NCBI GenBank assembly: GCA_036620675.1
Contig: JAZHEE010000002.1
DNA from: Jejubacter sp036620675
Lineage (GTDB): Bacteria; Pseudomonadota; Gammaproteobacteria; Enterobacterales; Enterobacteriaceae
Direction: 5' to 3' (one strand)
Length of the DNA stretch: 64,000 bases
Within the stretch, counting starts at the first letter, position 1, and every line of letters begins with the position of its first letter. Below are positions 41,237 to 49,309 of the stretch, piece after piece. The translations under genes were made by a program, and so were the position numbers. Below the pieces are notes generated by a model. The model saw only the letters and a list, made by a program, of their open reading frames with translations. It was not told where the DNA came from and did not search any database.

Positions 41237-42670
41237 ATGTTGAAAAAGATATTGTATTATTTTAGTAATTACGAGTTCTATTCTCCTTTTTATGCAAAAA
41301 AAATTTTCTCAATCCTTTCAAAAAAAAAGAAAATAATATTTCTTTTGGATGTTAATAGCGAGCGTCAAGAAATAAGTTTTTTTTGTTATCATGATATTGT
41401 TAATGCTTGCGAAAAAAAAATAACTTCTACCGGGGTATTTTGCTGGATAAAATATGAAAATTTAGCAAAATTAGTTGGTGATATTTTTCCAGAAGAAACT
41501 ATTATTCTTTGGCAAAAAGGCCCTTTTTTGTTTAGAGTAAAGAAAAAGACATCAGTTATTGAATTATATGACAGAATGTACCCAAAAGGGATTATAAAAG
41601 ATCTGTGGGTTTTATGTGATAGAAATTATTCCGGAGATGATAATGCCGAGGTATTATTTTCATATATTTGTAACAACGTCAATTCACCATCAAAATTAAA
41701 AAAGGTTTTGTTCTTTAAGTCTGGCATCATTACTGATGCTTACTCAACTAAACAGAGGGAAATATCACTATCAATTTTCAAAAAACTCCTTAAGCATTGT
41801 GATTTGTATATTAGCTCTCAAATTGATTTCGATAATTTATTCTTTTTGTCTACCGGTAGTAAATTTATTTTTTTGCAACATGGTGTCTTACATAATGATT
41901 TATCAAGCTGGTTTAATAAGAAGAGAATTTCCTTGTTAATAGTATCTTCGAAGATGGAGTATGATATGATTTTATCGCCTTGTTCTAAATATAGATATAC
42001 AGGGCGTGAAATTGCTGTTACTGGAATGCCTCGGTATGATAACTTGTTTTTAGGTAGGAGTGTTGACAAGGACTTGATATTGATTGCACCAACTTGGCGA
42101 AATTACAGTGCAGGAACCAGGGATATGGATAATTATATTTTCTCCTGGAGAGCCATTTTGAATTCACCAGTATTATCAGCCATTGTAGACGATAGAAAAA
42201 TGGAAGTGGTTTTCGCTGCTCACCCGATGCTACAAAAGTATCTCAATGAGAATATGGATTTTCCGAGTTTTGTGAGAGTTAAAACAGATAATGAAACTTA
42301 TGGTGGACTAATAAAAAAGACAGAGTTACTTATTACAGATTATTCTTCTATTGCCTTTGACGTTGGTTTCTCTCATGGGGTGACTATTTATTATCAATTT
42401 GATCGAGATTCCTTCTTTAGTTCAGGAGTAATTAAGAACAACGAAGATAAGAAAGCTTTTAACTACATAAGGGATGGGTTTGGTCCTGTAGTGGATTCTC
42501 TGCCAGAATTTGAAAAGACACTTCCTGAAGTGTTCTTGTCAGGTTATAAACGGAAATATATAGAGAGAGCTAGAGAGTTTTTTGAATATAACGATGCAAA
42601 TAATTCGTCAAGAACGCTACAGGCAATAAATTCTATCAGAAATTCTCTTGATGGATCGACTTGCGATTAA
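41237..42670 (+). CDS. CDP-glycerol glycerophosphotransferase-like protein (TagF/TagB family)
   Basis: A 477-residue protein whose C-terminal ~280 residues show the marks of the CDP-glycerol glycerophosphotransferase family: FLQHGVLHND near residue 212, VTGMPRYDNL, LIAPTWR, FAAHPM, and LLITDYSSIAFDVGF near 360. By family it would transfer a glycerol- or ribitol-phosphate unit from the CDP-linked donor, here presumably onto the O unit or its chain. No cytidylyltransferase of TagD type is present in the locus, so the donor must come from elsewhere or differ. Nine-base A runs lie at 41320-41328 and 41412-41420. Last gene before gnd. Confidence 0.8.
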   Translation: MLKKILYYFSNYEFYSPFYAKKIFSILSKKKKIIFLLDVNSERQEISFFCYHDIVNACEKKITSTGVFCWIKYENLAKLVGDIFPEETIILWQKGPFLFRVKKKTSVIELYDRMYPKGIIKDLWVLCDRNYSGDDNAEVLFSYICNNVNSPSKLKKVLFFKSGIITDAYSTKQREISLSIFKKLLKHCDLYISSQIDFDNLFFLSTGSKFIFLQHGVLHNDLSSWFNKKRISLLIVSSKMEYDMILSPCSKYRYTGREIAVTGMPRYDNLFLGRSVDKDLILIAPTWRNYSAGTRDMDNYIFSWRAILNSPVLSAIVDDRKMEVVFAAHPMLQKYLNENMDFPSFVRVKTDNETYGGLIKKTELLITDYSSIAFDVGFSHGVTIYYQFDRDSFFSSGVIKNNEDKKAFNYIRDGFGPVVDSLPEFEKTLPEVFLSGYKRKYIERAREFFEYNDANNSSRTLQAINSIRNSLDGSTCD

Positions 42671-42686
42671 AGTATTAGTACTGTCT

Positions 42687-42697
42687 TGCTATATAAT
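42687..42697 (+). promoter_or_regulatory. Possible gnd promoter -10 region
   Basis: TGCTATATAAT just after the end of the O-antigen operon contains both TATAAT (42692-42697) and an extended -10 arrangement. No good -35 stands at the right distance. Confidence 0.35.
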
Positions 42698-42761
42698 TAA
42701 TGTCTAATGTGTTAATTTACTGAGTGTGTTATGTAACAACCACACCTGACAGGAGTATGTA

Positions 42762-44168
42762 ATGTCCAAACAGCAAATCGGCGTTGTCGGTATGGCAGTG
42801 ATGGGGCGCAACCTGGCGCTCAACATCGAAAGCCGTGGCTATACCGTTTCCGTTTTCAACCGCTCCCGTGAAAAGACCGACGAAGTGATTGCCGAAAATC
42901 CCGGCAAGAAGCTGGTGCCGCATTACTCGGTGCAGGAGTTTGTTGAATCTTTAGAGAAGCCGCGTCGTATCCTGTTGATGGTGAAGGCCGGTGAGGGCAC
43001 AGACAAGACTATCGAGTCGCTGAAGCCGTATCTGGAAAAAGGGGATATCCTGATCGACGGTGGCAACACCTTCTTCCAGGACACTATTCGTCGCAACCGT
43101 GAACTCTCTGCCGAAGGCTTCAACTTTATCGGCACCGGGGTGTCCGGCGGTGAAGAGGGGGCGCTGAAAGGGCCTTCTATTATGCCTGGTGGTCAGAAAG
43201 AGGCTTATGAGCTGGTCGCGCCCATCCTGAAGCAGATTGCCGCAGTCGCTGAAGACGGCGAGCCCTGCGTAACCTATATCGGTCCTGACGGCGCCGGCCA
43301 CTATGTGAAGATGGTGCATAACGGTATCGAATACGGCGATATGCAGCTGATTGCCGAAGCCTACGCGCTGCTGAAGCACGGTCTGAACCTGTCCAATGAA
43401 GAGCTGGCGACTACCTTCTCTGAATGGAACAAGGGCGAACTGAGCAGTTACCTGATCGATATCACCAAGGATATCTTCACCAAAAAAGACGAGGCCGGCA
43501 ATTATCTGGTCGATGTGATTCTGGATGAAGCCGCTAACAAAGGCACCGGTAAATGGACCAGCCAGAGCTCGCTGGATCTCGGCGAACCGCTCTCTTTAAT
43601 CACCGAATCCGTCTTCGCCCGCTATATCTCTTCCCTGAAAGAGCAGCGCGTGGCGGCCTCTAAGGTGCTGACCGGCCCGCAGGCTCAGCCTTTCGCCGGC
43701 GATAAAGCCGAATTTATTGAAAAAGTGCGCCGCGCCCTGTATCTGGGAAAAATTGTCTCCTACGCTCAGGGCTTCTCGCAGCTGCGTGCCGCGTCTGATG
43801 AGTACAACTGGAGCCTGAACTACGGCGAAATCGCGAAAATCTTCCGCGCTGGCTGTATTATTCGCGCCCAGTTCCTGCAGAAGATTACTGACGCCTATGC
43901 GCAGAATCCGGCTATAGCTAACCTGCTGCTGGCGCCGTACTTTAAGCAGATTGCCGATGAGTATCAGCAGGCACTGCGCGACGTCGTGTCTTATGCGGTG
44001 CAAAACGGTATCCCGACCCCGACCTTCTCGGCGGCTGTCTCCTACTACGATAGCTATCGCGCCGCCGTGCTGCCGGCCAATCTGATCCAGGCCCAGCGCG
44101 ACTATTTCGGTGCCCATACTTATAAGCGTACTGATAAAGAGGGCGTGTTCCATACCGAGTGGCTGTAG
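42762..44168 (+). CDS. gnd: 6-phosphogluconate dehydrogenase, decarboxylating
   Basis: Oxidises and decarboxylates 6-phosphogluconate to ribulose-5-phosphate with NADP+, in the pentose phosphate pathway. It has 468 residues, as in E. coli. The NADP-binding loop GMAVMGRNLALN is at residues 10-21. The substrate-binding GVSGGEEGALKGPSIMPGG and KMVHNGIEYGDMQ segments are complete, including the catalytic Lys in the latter. CAGGAG precedes the start. GC-rich again, it closes the right side of the O-antigen locus, where gnd is known to be swept along by recombination. Confidence 0.98.
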   Translation: MSKQQIGVVGMAVMGRNLALNIESRGYTVSVFNRSREKTDEVIAENPGKKLVPHYSVQEFVESLEKPRRILLMVKAGEGTDKTIESLKPYLEKGDILIDGGNTFFQDTIRRNRELSAEGFNFIGTGVSGGEEGALKGPSIMPGGQKEAYELVAPILKQIAAVAEDGEPCVTYIGPDGAGHYVKMVHNGIEYGDMQLIAEAYALLKHGLNLSNEELATTFSEWNKGELSSYLIDITKDIFTKKDEAGNYLVDVILDEAANKGTGKWTSQSSLDLGEPLSLITESVFARYISSLKEQRVAASKVLTGPQAQPFAGDKAEFIEKVRRALYLGKIVSYAQGFSQLRAASDEYNWSLNYGEIAKIFRAGCIIRAQFLQKITDAYAQNPAIANLLLAPYFKQIADEYQQALRDVVSYAVQNGIPTPTFSAAVSYYDSYRAAVLPANLIQAQRDYFGAHTYKRTDKEGVFHTEWL

Positions 44169-44202
44169 GATTAAGTTAATTCTTAACTAATCAATCGCCT
44201 GA

Positions 44203-44235
44203 AAAACCAGCTGATTTATCAGCTGGTTTTTTATT
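44203..44235 (+). terminator. Rho-independent terminator after gnd
   Basis: AAACCAGCTGA and TCAGCTGGTTT form a perfect stem around a TTTA loop, followed by a run of T residues. Confidence 0.93.
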
Positions 44236-44489
44236 AATAAAAGTGCCGTTTGTCGGAACAGCTATCTCCATCAATTATTGGAGTAATGGCTTAAGATAGA
44301 CTGCTGGCATATGAGGTCAAAACTTGCCGGGCGCTGCTTATTTCACCACTCGGCGCGGGATAAATCGCATTTTCCACCTTTTCTTAGTAAAGTGGCCCCG
44401 GTGGTTTTCGGGAAGTATGCGATACTTTGCGCTTATCTCTTGTGGGCAGCCTCTTTGATGGTTTTTTGGGTTAATTTTTAAAGGTTACT
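44236..44489 (+). promoter_or_regulatory. wzz upstream region
   Basis: 254 bases between the gnd terminator and wzz where K-12 carries ugd. No gene is seen. The wzz promoter must lie here, but I could not identify a convincing -35/-10 pair. AAAGG lies ahead of the wzz start. Confidence 0.4.
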
Positions 44490-45479
44490 ATGAACCAGAA
44501 TTCTCACGCGGCAGAGGGTACAAGCCGCTCGCCGGAAACGGTCGACTTGCTGGATCTGATGATGCAGCTATGGCGCGGTAAAAAAACCATTATCGCTTTT
44601 GTGATTATCTTTATTCTGCTGGCCGTGGCCTATCTGTTTGTGGCCAAAGAGAAGTGGACATCCTCGGCTATTGTCACGCTGCCGGATTCCGGGCAGATTG
44701 CCAACTACAGTAATTCAATGGGCATCCTTTACGGGCAAAATCGTAGTGCAGCGCCGACGGTAAAAGATATCCAGGAGCGCTTCTTTACCCGTTTTAATGC
44801 CCTGATATCGGCCCTTTCCGAAGAGCTGGACAATCAGGAAGATAAAGAAGAGTTAAAGATTGAACCTGCCGTAAAAGATCAGCCTGTTCCACTTAAAATC
44901 AGCTACGTCGGCTCCAGCGCCGAAGAGGCCCACAAAACGCTGACGGCCTATATCGATAAGATTAATCAGCGGGTTATCGATGAGCTGAATGCCGACCTGG
45001 TGACCAATATCAACGCCACCATGAAGGATCTTAAGAGTTCGCTGGATGCCCAGGAGGCCTCGGCAAAGGCCCAGCGCGAACAGCGGCTGGAGATTCTGCG
45101 CCAGGCGCTAAAGGTGGCCGAGCAGAGCAATATCAAGGATACCATGGTGAAGCAGGCGGAGACTCTCTCTGAAGATACTCTGTTTGTGCTGGGTACCGAT
45201 GCGCTGTCGGCGACCCTGAAGAATGAATCTACCCGACCGCTGCCGCTGCGCGATCAATACTATAATACCCTGCAGTCCTATCTGGCGGTGAAGGCACTGG
45301 CTCAGAAAACGGACGTCAGCAGCTCATTCCACTATGTGATGAAGCCCAACCTGCCGGTTCATCGCGACAGCCCGAAGCGAGCGCTGGTTCTGGTGCTGGC
45401 GGTACTGCTGGGCGGGATGATTGGTTCCGGCGTGGTGCTGCTGCGAAACGCGCTGCGTAACTATCAGCCTGCGGCATAA
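44490..45479 (+). CDS. wzzB: O-antigen chain length determinant WzzB
   Basis: An inner-membrane polysaccharide co-polymerase that sets the modal length of O-antigen chains made by Wzy. It has 329 residues. Topology is typical: a membrane segment at about residues 33-52, a large periplasmic domain rich in coiled coil (LDAQEASAKAQREQRLEIL), and a second membrane segment near 298-320 (ALVLVLAVLLGGMIGSGVV) preceded by the Pro-rich LPVHRDSPKRA motif. Convergent with hisI across a shared terminator. It stands next to gnd without an intervening ugd. Confidence 0.95.
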   Translation: MNQNSHAAEGTSRSPETVDLLDLMMQLWRGKKTIIAFVIIFILLAVAYLFVAKEKWTSSAIVTLPDSGQIANYSNSMGILYGQNRSAAPTVKDIQERFFTRFNALISALSEELDNQEDKEELKIEPAVKDQPVPLKISYVGSSAEEAHKTLTAYIDKINQRVIDELNADLVTNINATMKDLKSSLDAQEASAKAQREQRLEILRQALKVAEQSNIKDTMVKQAETLSEDTLFVLGTDALSATLKNESTRPLPLRDQYYNTLQSYLAVKALAQKTDVSSSFHYVMKPNLPVHRDSPKRALVLVLAVLLGGMIGSGVVLLRNALRNYQPAA

Positions 45480-45493
45480 CTGTCGCAACCTGT

Positions 45494-45531
45494 AAAAAAA
45501 GGCCCGCCGTGGTAAACGGCGGGCCTTTTTT
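45494..45531. terminator. Bidirectional terminator between wzz and hisI
   Basis: GGCCCGCCGT (45501-45510) and ACGGCGGGCC (45516-45525) with a five-base loop, flanked by A7 on the left and T6 on the right. It works in both directions for the convergent wzz and his operons. Confidence 0.95.
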
Positions 45532-45547
45532 GATCCGGGGGACGTAG

Positions 45548-46162
45548 CTACTGATGTCTGCCCCGTAAATTGTCAATCACCGCCCCTAAATCGAGCTGCT
45601 GGTCCTGAAGCAGCACCAGCAGGTGGTAGACCAGATCGGAAGCTTCGTTAAGGAGCTCTTCGCGATCGTTGACCGTGGCGGCCAGCGCGGTTTCTACCCC
45701 TTCTTCGCCCACCTTCTGGGCAATGCGTTTGGTGCCGCTGGCGTAGAGCTTCGCGGTATAGGAGCTTTCCGGGTCGGCCTGTTTACGTTCCGCCAGCAGC
45801 CGTTCCAGCTGATACAGGAACAGCCACTGGTGCTGCGGCACATCGCCAAAGCAGCTGGCGGTGCCTTTATGGCAGGTGGGGCCGATGGGGTTGGCCTGAA
45901 TCAGCAGGGTATCGTTATCGCAGTCCGCCGCGATACTCACCAGCTTCAGTAAGTGGCCGGAGCTTTCGCCTTTGGTCCACAGCCGCTGTTTACTGCGCGA
46001 ATAGAAGGTGACGTTACCGCTCTGCTGGGTTTGCTTCAGCGCTTGCGGCGTCATATAGCCGAGCATCAGCACCTGGCCGGATGCCGCATGCTGGACGATG
46101 GCGGGGATCATATTGTCGGTTTTGGCCCAGTCCAGCGCCGCTACTTGTTTCTCTGTTAACAC
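45548..46162 (-). CDS. hisI: Phosphoribosyl-AMP cyclohydrolase / phosphoribosyl-ATP pyrophosphatase HisI (HisIE)
   Basis: A bifunctional enzyme for steps 2 and 3 of histidine synthesis, 204 residues (203 in E. coli). The N-terminal cyclohydrolase has the zinc ligand cysteines in DCDNDTLL and GPTCHKGTASC. The C-terminal pyrophosphatase (from about residue 115) has the MazG-like EEGVETALAA and EASDLVYHLLVLL helices. Last gene of the operon. The start is GTG at 46162, overlapping the hisF stop by seven bases. Confidence 0.97.
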   Translation of the reverse strand: MLTEKQVAALDWAKTDNMIPAIVQHAASGQVLMLGYMTPQALKQTQQSGNVTFYSRSKQRLWTKGESSGHLLKLVSIAADCDNDTLLIQANPIGPTCHKGTASCFGDVPQHQWLFLYQLERLLAERKQADPESSYTAKLYASGTKRIAQKVGEEGVETALAATVNDREELLNEASDLVYHLLVLLQDQQLDLGAVIDNLRGRHQ

Positions 46163-46932
46163 TGTCGAATCTCCACGCCCTGTTGCGCCAGGTAAGCCTT
46201 TAGCTCACCGATATTAATAATCTGTTTGTGAAATACTGAAGCCGCCAGCGCGCCGTCCACTGCCGCATCGCGGAAGGCTTCCAGGAAGTGTTCCATGGTA
46301 CCGGCGCCGCCAGAGGCGATAAGCGGAACGTGGCATACTTCGCGCACTTTGCCGAGCTGCTCCATGTCGTAGCCGCTGCGCACGCCGTCCTGGTTCATCA
46401 TATTCAGCACAATTTCACCGGCGCCGCGCTGCTGCACTTCCTGTACCCAGTCCAGGGTCTGCCACTGGGTGATGCGGGTACGGCGCTCGTCGCCGGTATA
46501 CTGGTTAACCTGATACTGACCGCTTTGTTGGTTGAACCAGGTGTCAATGCCCACCACGATGCACTGCACGCCAAAGCGTTCCGCCAGGCGGGTAATCAGC
46601 GTTGGGTCCGCCAGTGCCGGAGAATTAATGGAAATTTTATCGGCCCCGAAGGAGAGGATTTGCGCCGCATCGGCTTCCGACTTAATGCCACCCGCCACGC
46701 AGAACGGAATATCGATAACCTCCGCCACCCGCGACACCCAGCTCTTATCCACCACCCGGCCGTCGCTGGAGGCGGTGATATCGTAAAATACCAGCTCGTC
46801 GGCGCCTTCTTCGGCATAGCGTCGGGCCAGCGGGACGATATCGCCGATGATCTCGTGGTTACGGAACTGCACGCCCTTAACCACCTGGCCGTCGCGTACG
46901 TCCAGGCAGGGGATTATCCGTTTTGCCAGCAT
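46156..46932 (-). CDS. hisF: Imidazole glycerol phosphate synthase, cyclase subunit HisF
   Basis: A (beta/alpha)8 barrel of 258 residues that uses ammonia delivered by HisH to close the imidazole ring of PRFAR, giving imidazole glycerol phosphate and AICAR. Catalytic Asp11 (IIPCLDVRDG) and the second Asp in VVGIDTWF near residue 130 are present, as is the phosphate-binding ASGGAGTMEH. It overlaps hisA by 19 bases, so translation is probably coupled. Confidence 0.98.
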   Translation of the reverse strand: MLAKRIIPCLDVRDGQVVKGVQFRNHEIIGDIVPLARRYAEEGADELVFYDITASSDGRVVDKSWVSRVAEVIDIPFCVAGGIKSEADAAQILSFGADKISINSPALADPTLITRLAERFGVQCIVVGIDTWFNQQSGQYQVNQYTGDERRTRITQWQTLDWVQEVQQRGAGEIVLNMMNQDGVRSGYDMEQLGKVREVCHVPLIASGGAGTMEHFLEAFRDAAVDGALAASVFHKQIINIGELKAYLAQQGVEIRQC

Positions 46933-47651
46933 TGAAGAGCCTCCTTCACATCAAATTTTCCTTCCAGTAGGGCGCGGCCAACGATGACGCCGTTCACGCC
47001 GCTGCCGCGCAGCGCTCTAATATCGGCAAGCCCGCCGATGCCGCCAGATGCCTGAAAGTCCACCTGGGGGTAGAGGGTGCAGATTTCGCGGTACAGTTCG
47101 ACGTTAGCGCCGTTCAGGGTACCGTCGCGTGAGATATCGGTGCACAGCACGTGGCGTAGCCCCAGCGGCAGAAAGCGCTCCACCAGCTGTTCCAGGGTAA
47201 CGCCAGAGGTTTCCTGCCAGCCGCTGACCGCCACCTGCTTATTACCGGTCTCATCAATACGCACATCGAGCGCCAGCACGATGGCGTCGGCGCCGAAGCG
47301 TTCAAACCATTGTGCTACCAGCTCCGGGGATTTTACCGCCGTGGAGCCGACCACCACGCGGCTGGCGCCCGCTGCCAGCAGAGCCTCCACATCTTCCGCG
47401 CTGCGTACGCCGCCGCCCACCTGAACCGGCACGCTCACACCCGCCAGCAGGTTTTTCAGCAGCGGGATCTGGCGCTGGGTTGGATCTTTAGCGCCGGTCA
47501 GATCCACCAGGTGCAGCACCTGCGCGCCTTGCGCCTGGTACTCCTGCAGCCGCGGCAGCGGGTCGCTGCCGTAGTCGCGTTGCTTGCCGTAATCACCCTG
47601 ATGGAGACGCACTACCTTGCCGTCAATTAAATCTAAAGCCGGGATAATCAT
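46914..47651 (-). CDS. hisA: ProFAR isomerase HisA
   Basis: Catalyses the Amadori rearrangement of ProFAR to PRFAR. It has 245 residues, as in E. coli, and a (beta/alpha)8 barrel homologous to HisF. Catalytic Asp7 lies in IIPALDLIDGKVVRL and the second acidic residue near 129 in LALDVRID. The GGGVRSAEDV and GGIGGLADIRAL segments bind the two phosphates. It starts on the base next to the hisH stop. Confidence 0.98.
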   Translation of the reverse strand: MIIPALDLIDGKVVRLHQGDYGKQRDYGSDPLPRLQEYQAQGAQVLHLVDLTGAKDPTQRQIPLLKNLLAGVSVPVQVGGGVRSAEDVEALLAAGASRVVVGSTAVKSPELVAQWFERFGADAIVLALDVRIDETGNKQVAVSGWQETSGVTLEQLVERFLPLGLRHVLCTDISRDGTLNGANVELYREICTLYPQVDFQASGGIGGLADIRALRGSGVNGVIVGRALLEGKFDVKEALQCWQNG

Positions 47652-48242
47652 TTACATCTCCAGAAAGTTTCTAAGCAGCTGCGCGCCCGCTTTGCCGGAG
47701 CGTTCCGGGTGGAACTGCACGCCGTAAAAGTTCTCTTGCTGCACTGCGGCGCTGAACGCATCGCCATAGTCGCAGCGGGCGATGGTGGCCTCGCTCACCG
47801 GCATGGCGTAGCCGTGCACGAAGTAGAAGTAAGCCCCGTCGTCAAGGTTGCGAAACAGCGGGTTATCCTGTTCAGGGAAGACCCGGTTCCAGCCCATATG
47901 GGGTAGCGGCAGGCCGCGATCGACCATTTTCACCACCGGCTGGTCGATAATGCCTAAGGTGTCGATGCCGTTGCTCTCCTCGCTGGAGCGCGCCAGCAGC
48001 TGCATCCCCAGGCAGATGCCCAGTACCGGTTGGCTGCAGCGGCTGATTAGCCCGACTAAATCGCGCTCGCGCAGCTGATTCATGGCGGCCCGGGCGGTGC
48101 CAACCCCCGGCAGCAACAGCTTATCGGCGCGTAGCACCACTTCCGGGTCGCGGCTAACGGTGGGGTTGGCCCCCAGCCGCTGTAAAGCCCATTTTACCGA
48201 TGAAAGATTGGCGCAGCCGGTATCCAGGATCACCACATTCAT
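47652..48242 (-). CDS. hisH: Imidazole glycerol phosphate synthase, glutaminase subunit HisH
   Basis: A class I glutamine amidotransferase of 196 residues, as in E. coli, which feeds ammonia to HisF. The catalytic triad is complete: Cys77 in LGICLGMQ, and His and Glu in QFHPERSG near residues 178-180. The oxyanion-strand LPGVGTA is near 45-51. The ATG at 48242 shares bases with the hisB stop; a GTG one codon upstream is unnecessary. Confidence 0.97.
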   Translation of the reverse strand: MNVVILDTGCANLSSVKWALQRLGANPTVSRDPEVVLRADKLLLPGVGTARAAMNQLRERDLVGLISRCSQPVLGICLGMQLLARSSEESNGIDTLGIIDQPVVKMVDRGLPLPHMGWNRVFPEQDNPLFRNLDDGAYFYFVHGYAMPVSEATIARCDYGDAFSAAVQQENFYGVQFHPERSGKAGAQLLRNFLEM

Positions 48243-49309
48243 CACAGCACTCCTTTTGATGAGGGAAGGGTATCGCCTTCCACCCGGATAGCCTGGCGCA
48301 GGGTGCGGCCAAAAGCCTTAAACAGGCTTTCCACCCGGTGGTGGTCATTCTTACCCTTGGTCTTCAGGTGCAGGGTGACGCCCATGGCGTAAGAGAGGGA
48401 GCGGAAGAAGTGCTCCACCATCTCGGTGCTCAGGTCGCCCACTCGCTGGTAGTTAAATTCGGCTTTGTATTCCAGGTGCGGACGGCCGGAGATATCCAGC
48501 GCGCAGCGCGCCAGGCATTCATCCATTGGCAGTACGAAGCCGAAGCGGCCAATGCCGCGCTTGTCACCCAGCGCCTGTTTCAGCGCTTCGCCCAGCGCCA
48601 GACCGGTATCTTCCACGGTGTGGTGATCGTCGATATAGAGATCGCCCTTGACCTCGATAGCCATACGCAACCCGCCGTGGGTAGCTATCTGATCCAGCAT
48701 ATGGTCAAAGAAGCCGACTCCGGTGTTGATCTGGCTGCCGCCTTCGCGATCCAGCCATACCTGCACATCGATCCGGGTCTCTTTAGTATTGCGCTCAATG
48801 TGGGCGTAACGATCGCGCCGGGTCAGACGTTCGCCAATGGCTGGCCAGTCCAGGCCGTCAGTGCCATAGCGCAGGCCCTGAATACCCATGTTTTCGGCAA
48901 GCGTTAGGTCGGTGGCGCGATCGCCAATCACATAACTGCTGGCTTTATCCATGACGCCATCCGTCAGCCAGGGCTGCACCAGCGCGGTTTTTGGCTTACG
49001 GCAGTCGCAGTTGTCCTCAGGCAGGTGTGGGCAGATCAGCACTTCGTCGAAGCGTACGCCCTGGGAATTGAATACCTGCATCATCAGGTTGTGGGGGCCA
49101 TCGAAGTCGCTTTGGGGAAAGCTGGCGCTGCCCAGCCCGTCCTGGTTGGTTATCATAATCAGCCGATATCCCGCCTGCTGTAGCTTAAGCAGGGTCGGGA
49201 TCGCCTGAGGCTCAAAGGCAAGCTTATCGAAACGGTCAACCTGGAAATCGACCGGTGGCTCGCTAATCAGCGTGCCGTCACGGTCGATAAAGAGAAACTT
49301 CTGACTCAT
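48242..49309 (-). CDS. hisB: Histidinol-phosphatase / imidazoleglycerol-phosphate dehydratase HisB
   Basis: A bifunctional enzyme of 355 residues, as in E. coli. The N-terminal ~165 residues are a HAD phosphatase with nucleophile Asp9 and Asp11 in FIDRDGTLI, plus a zinc-binding CPHLPEDNCDCRKP loop. The rest is the dehydratase, with metal-binding histidines in GFFDHMLDQ, DDHHTVED and HHRVESLFKA. It catalyses steps 6 and 8 of histidine synthesis. It overlaps hisC by four bases. Confidence 0.98.
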   Translation of the reverse strand: MSQKFLFIDRDGTLISEPPVDFQVDRFDKLAFEPQAIPTLLKLQQAGYRLIMITNQDGLGSASFPQSDFDGPHNLMMQVFNSQGVRFDEVLICPHLPEDNCDCRKPKTALVQPWLTDGVMDKASSYVIGDRATDLTLAENMGIQGLRYGTDGLDWPAIGERLTRRDRYAHIERNTKETRIDVQVWLDREGGSQINTGVGFFDHMLDQIATHGGLRMAIEVKGDLYIDDHHTVEDTGLALGEALKQALGDKRGIGRFGFVLPMDECLARCALDISGRPHLEYKAEFNYQRVGDLSTEMVEHFFRSLSYAMGVTLHLKTKGKNDHHRVESLFKAFGRTLRQAIRVEGDTLPSSKGVL

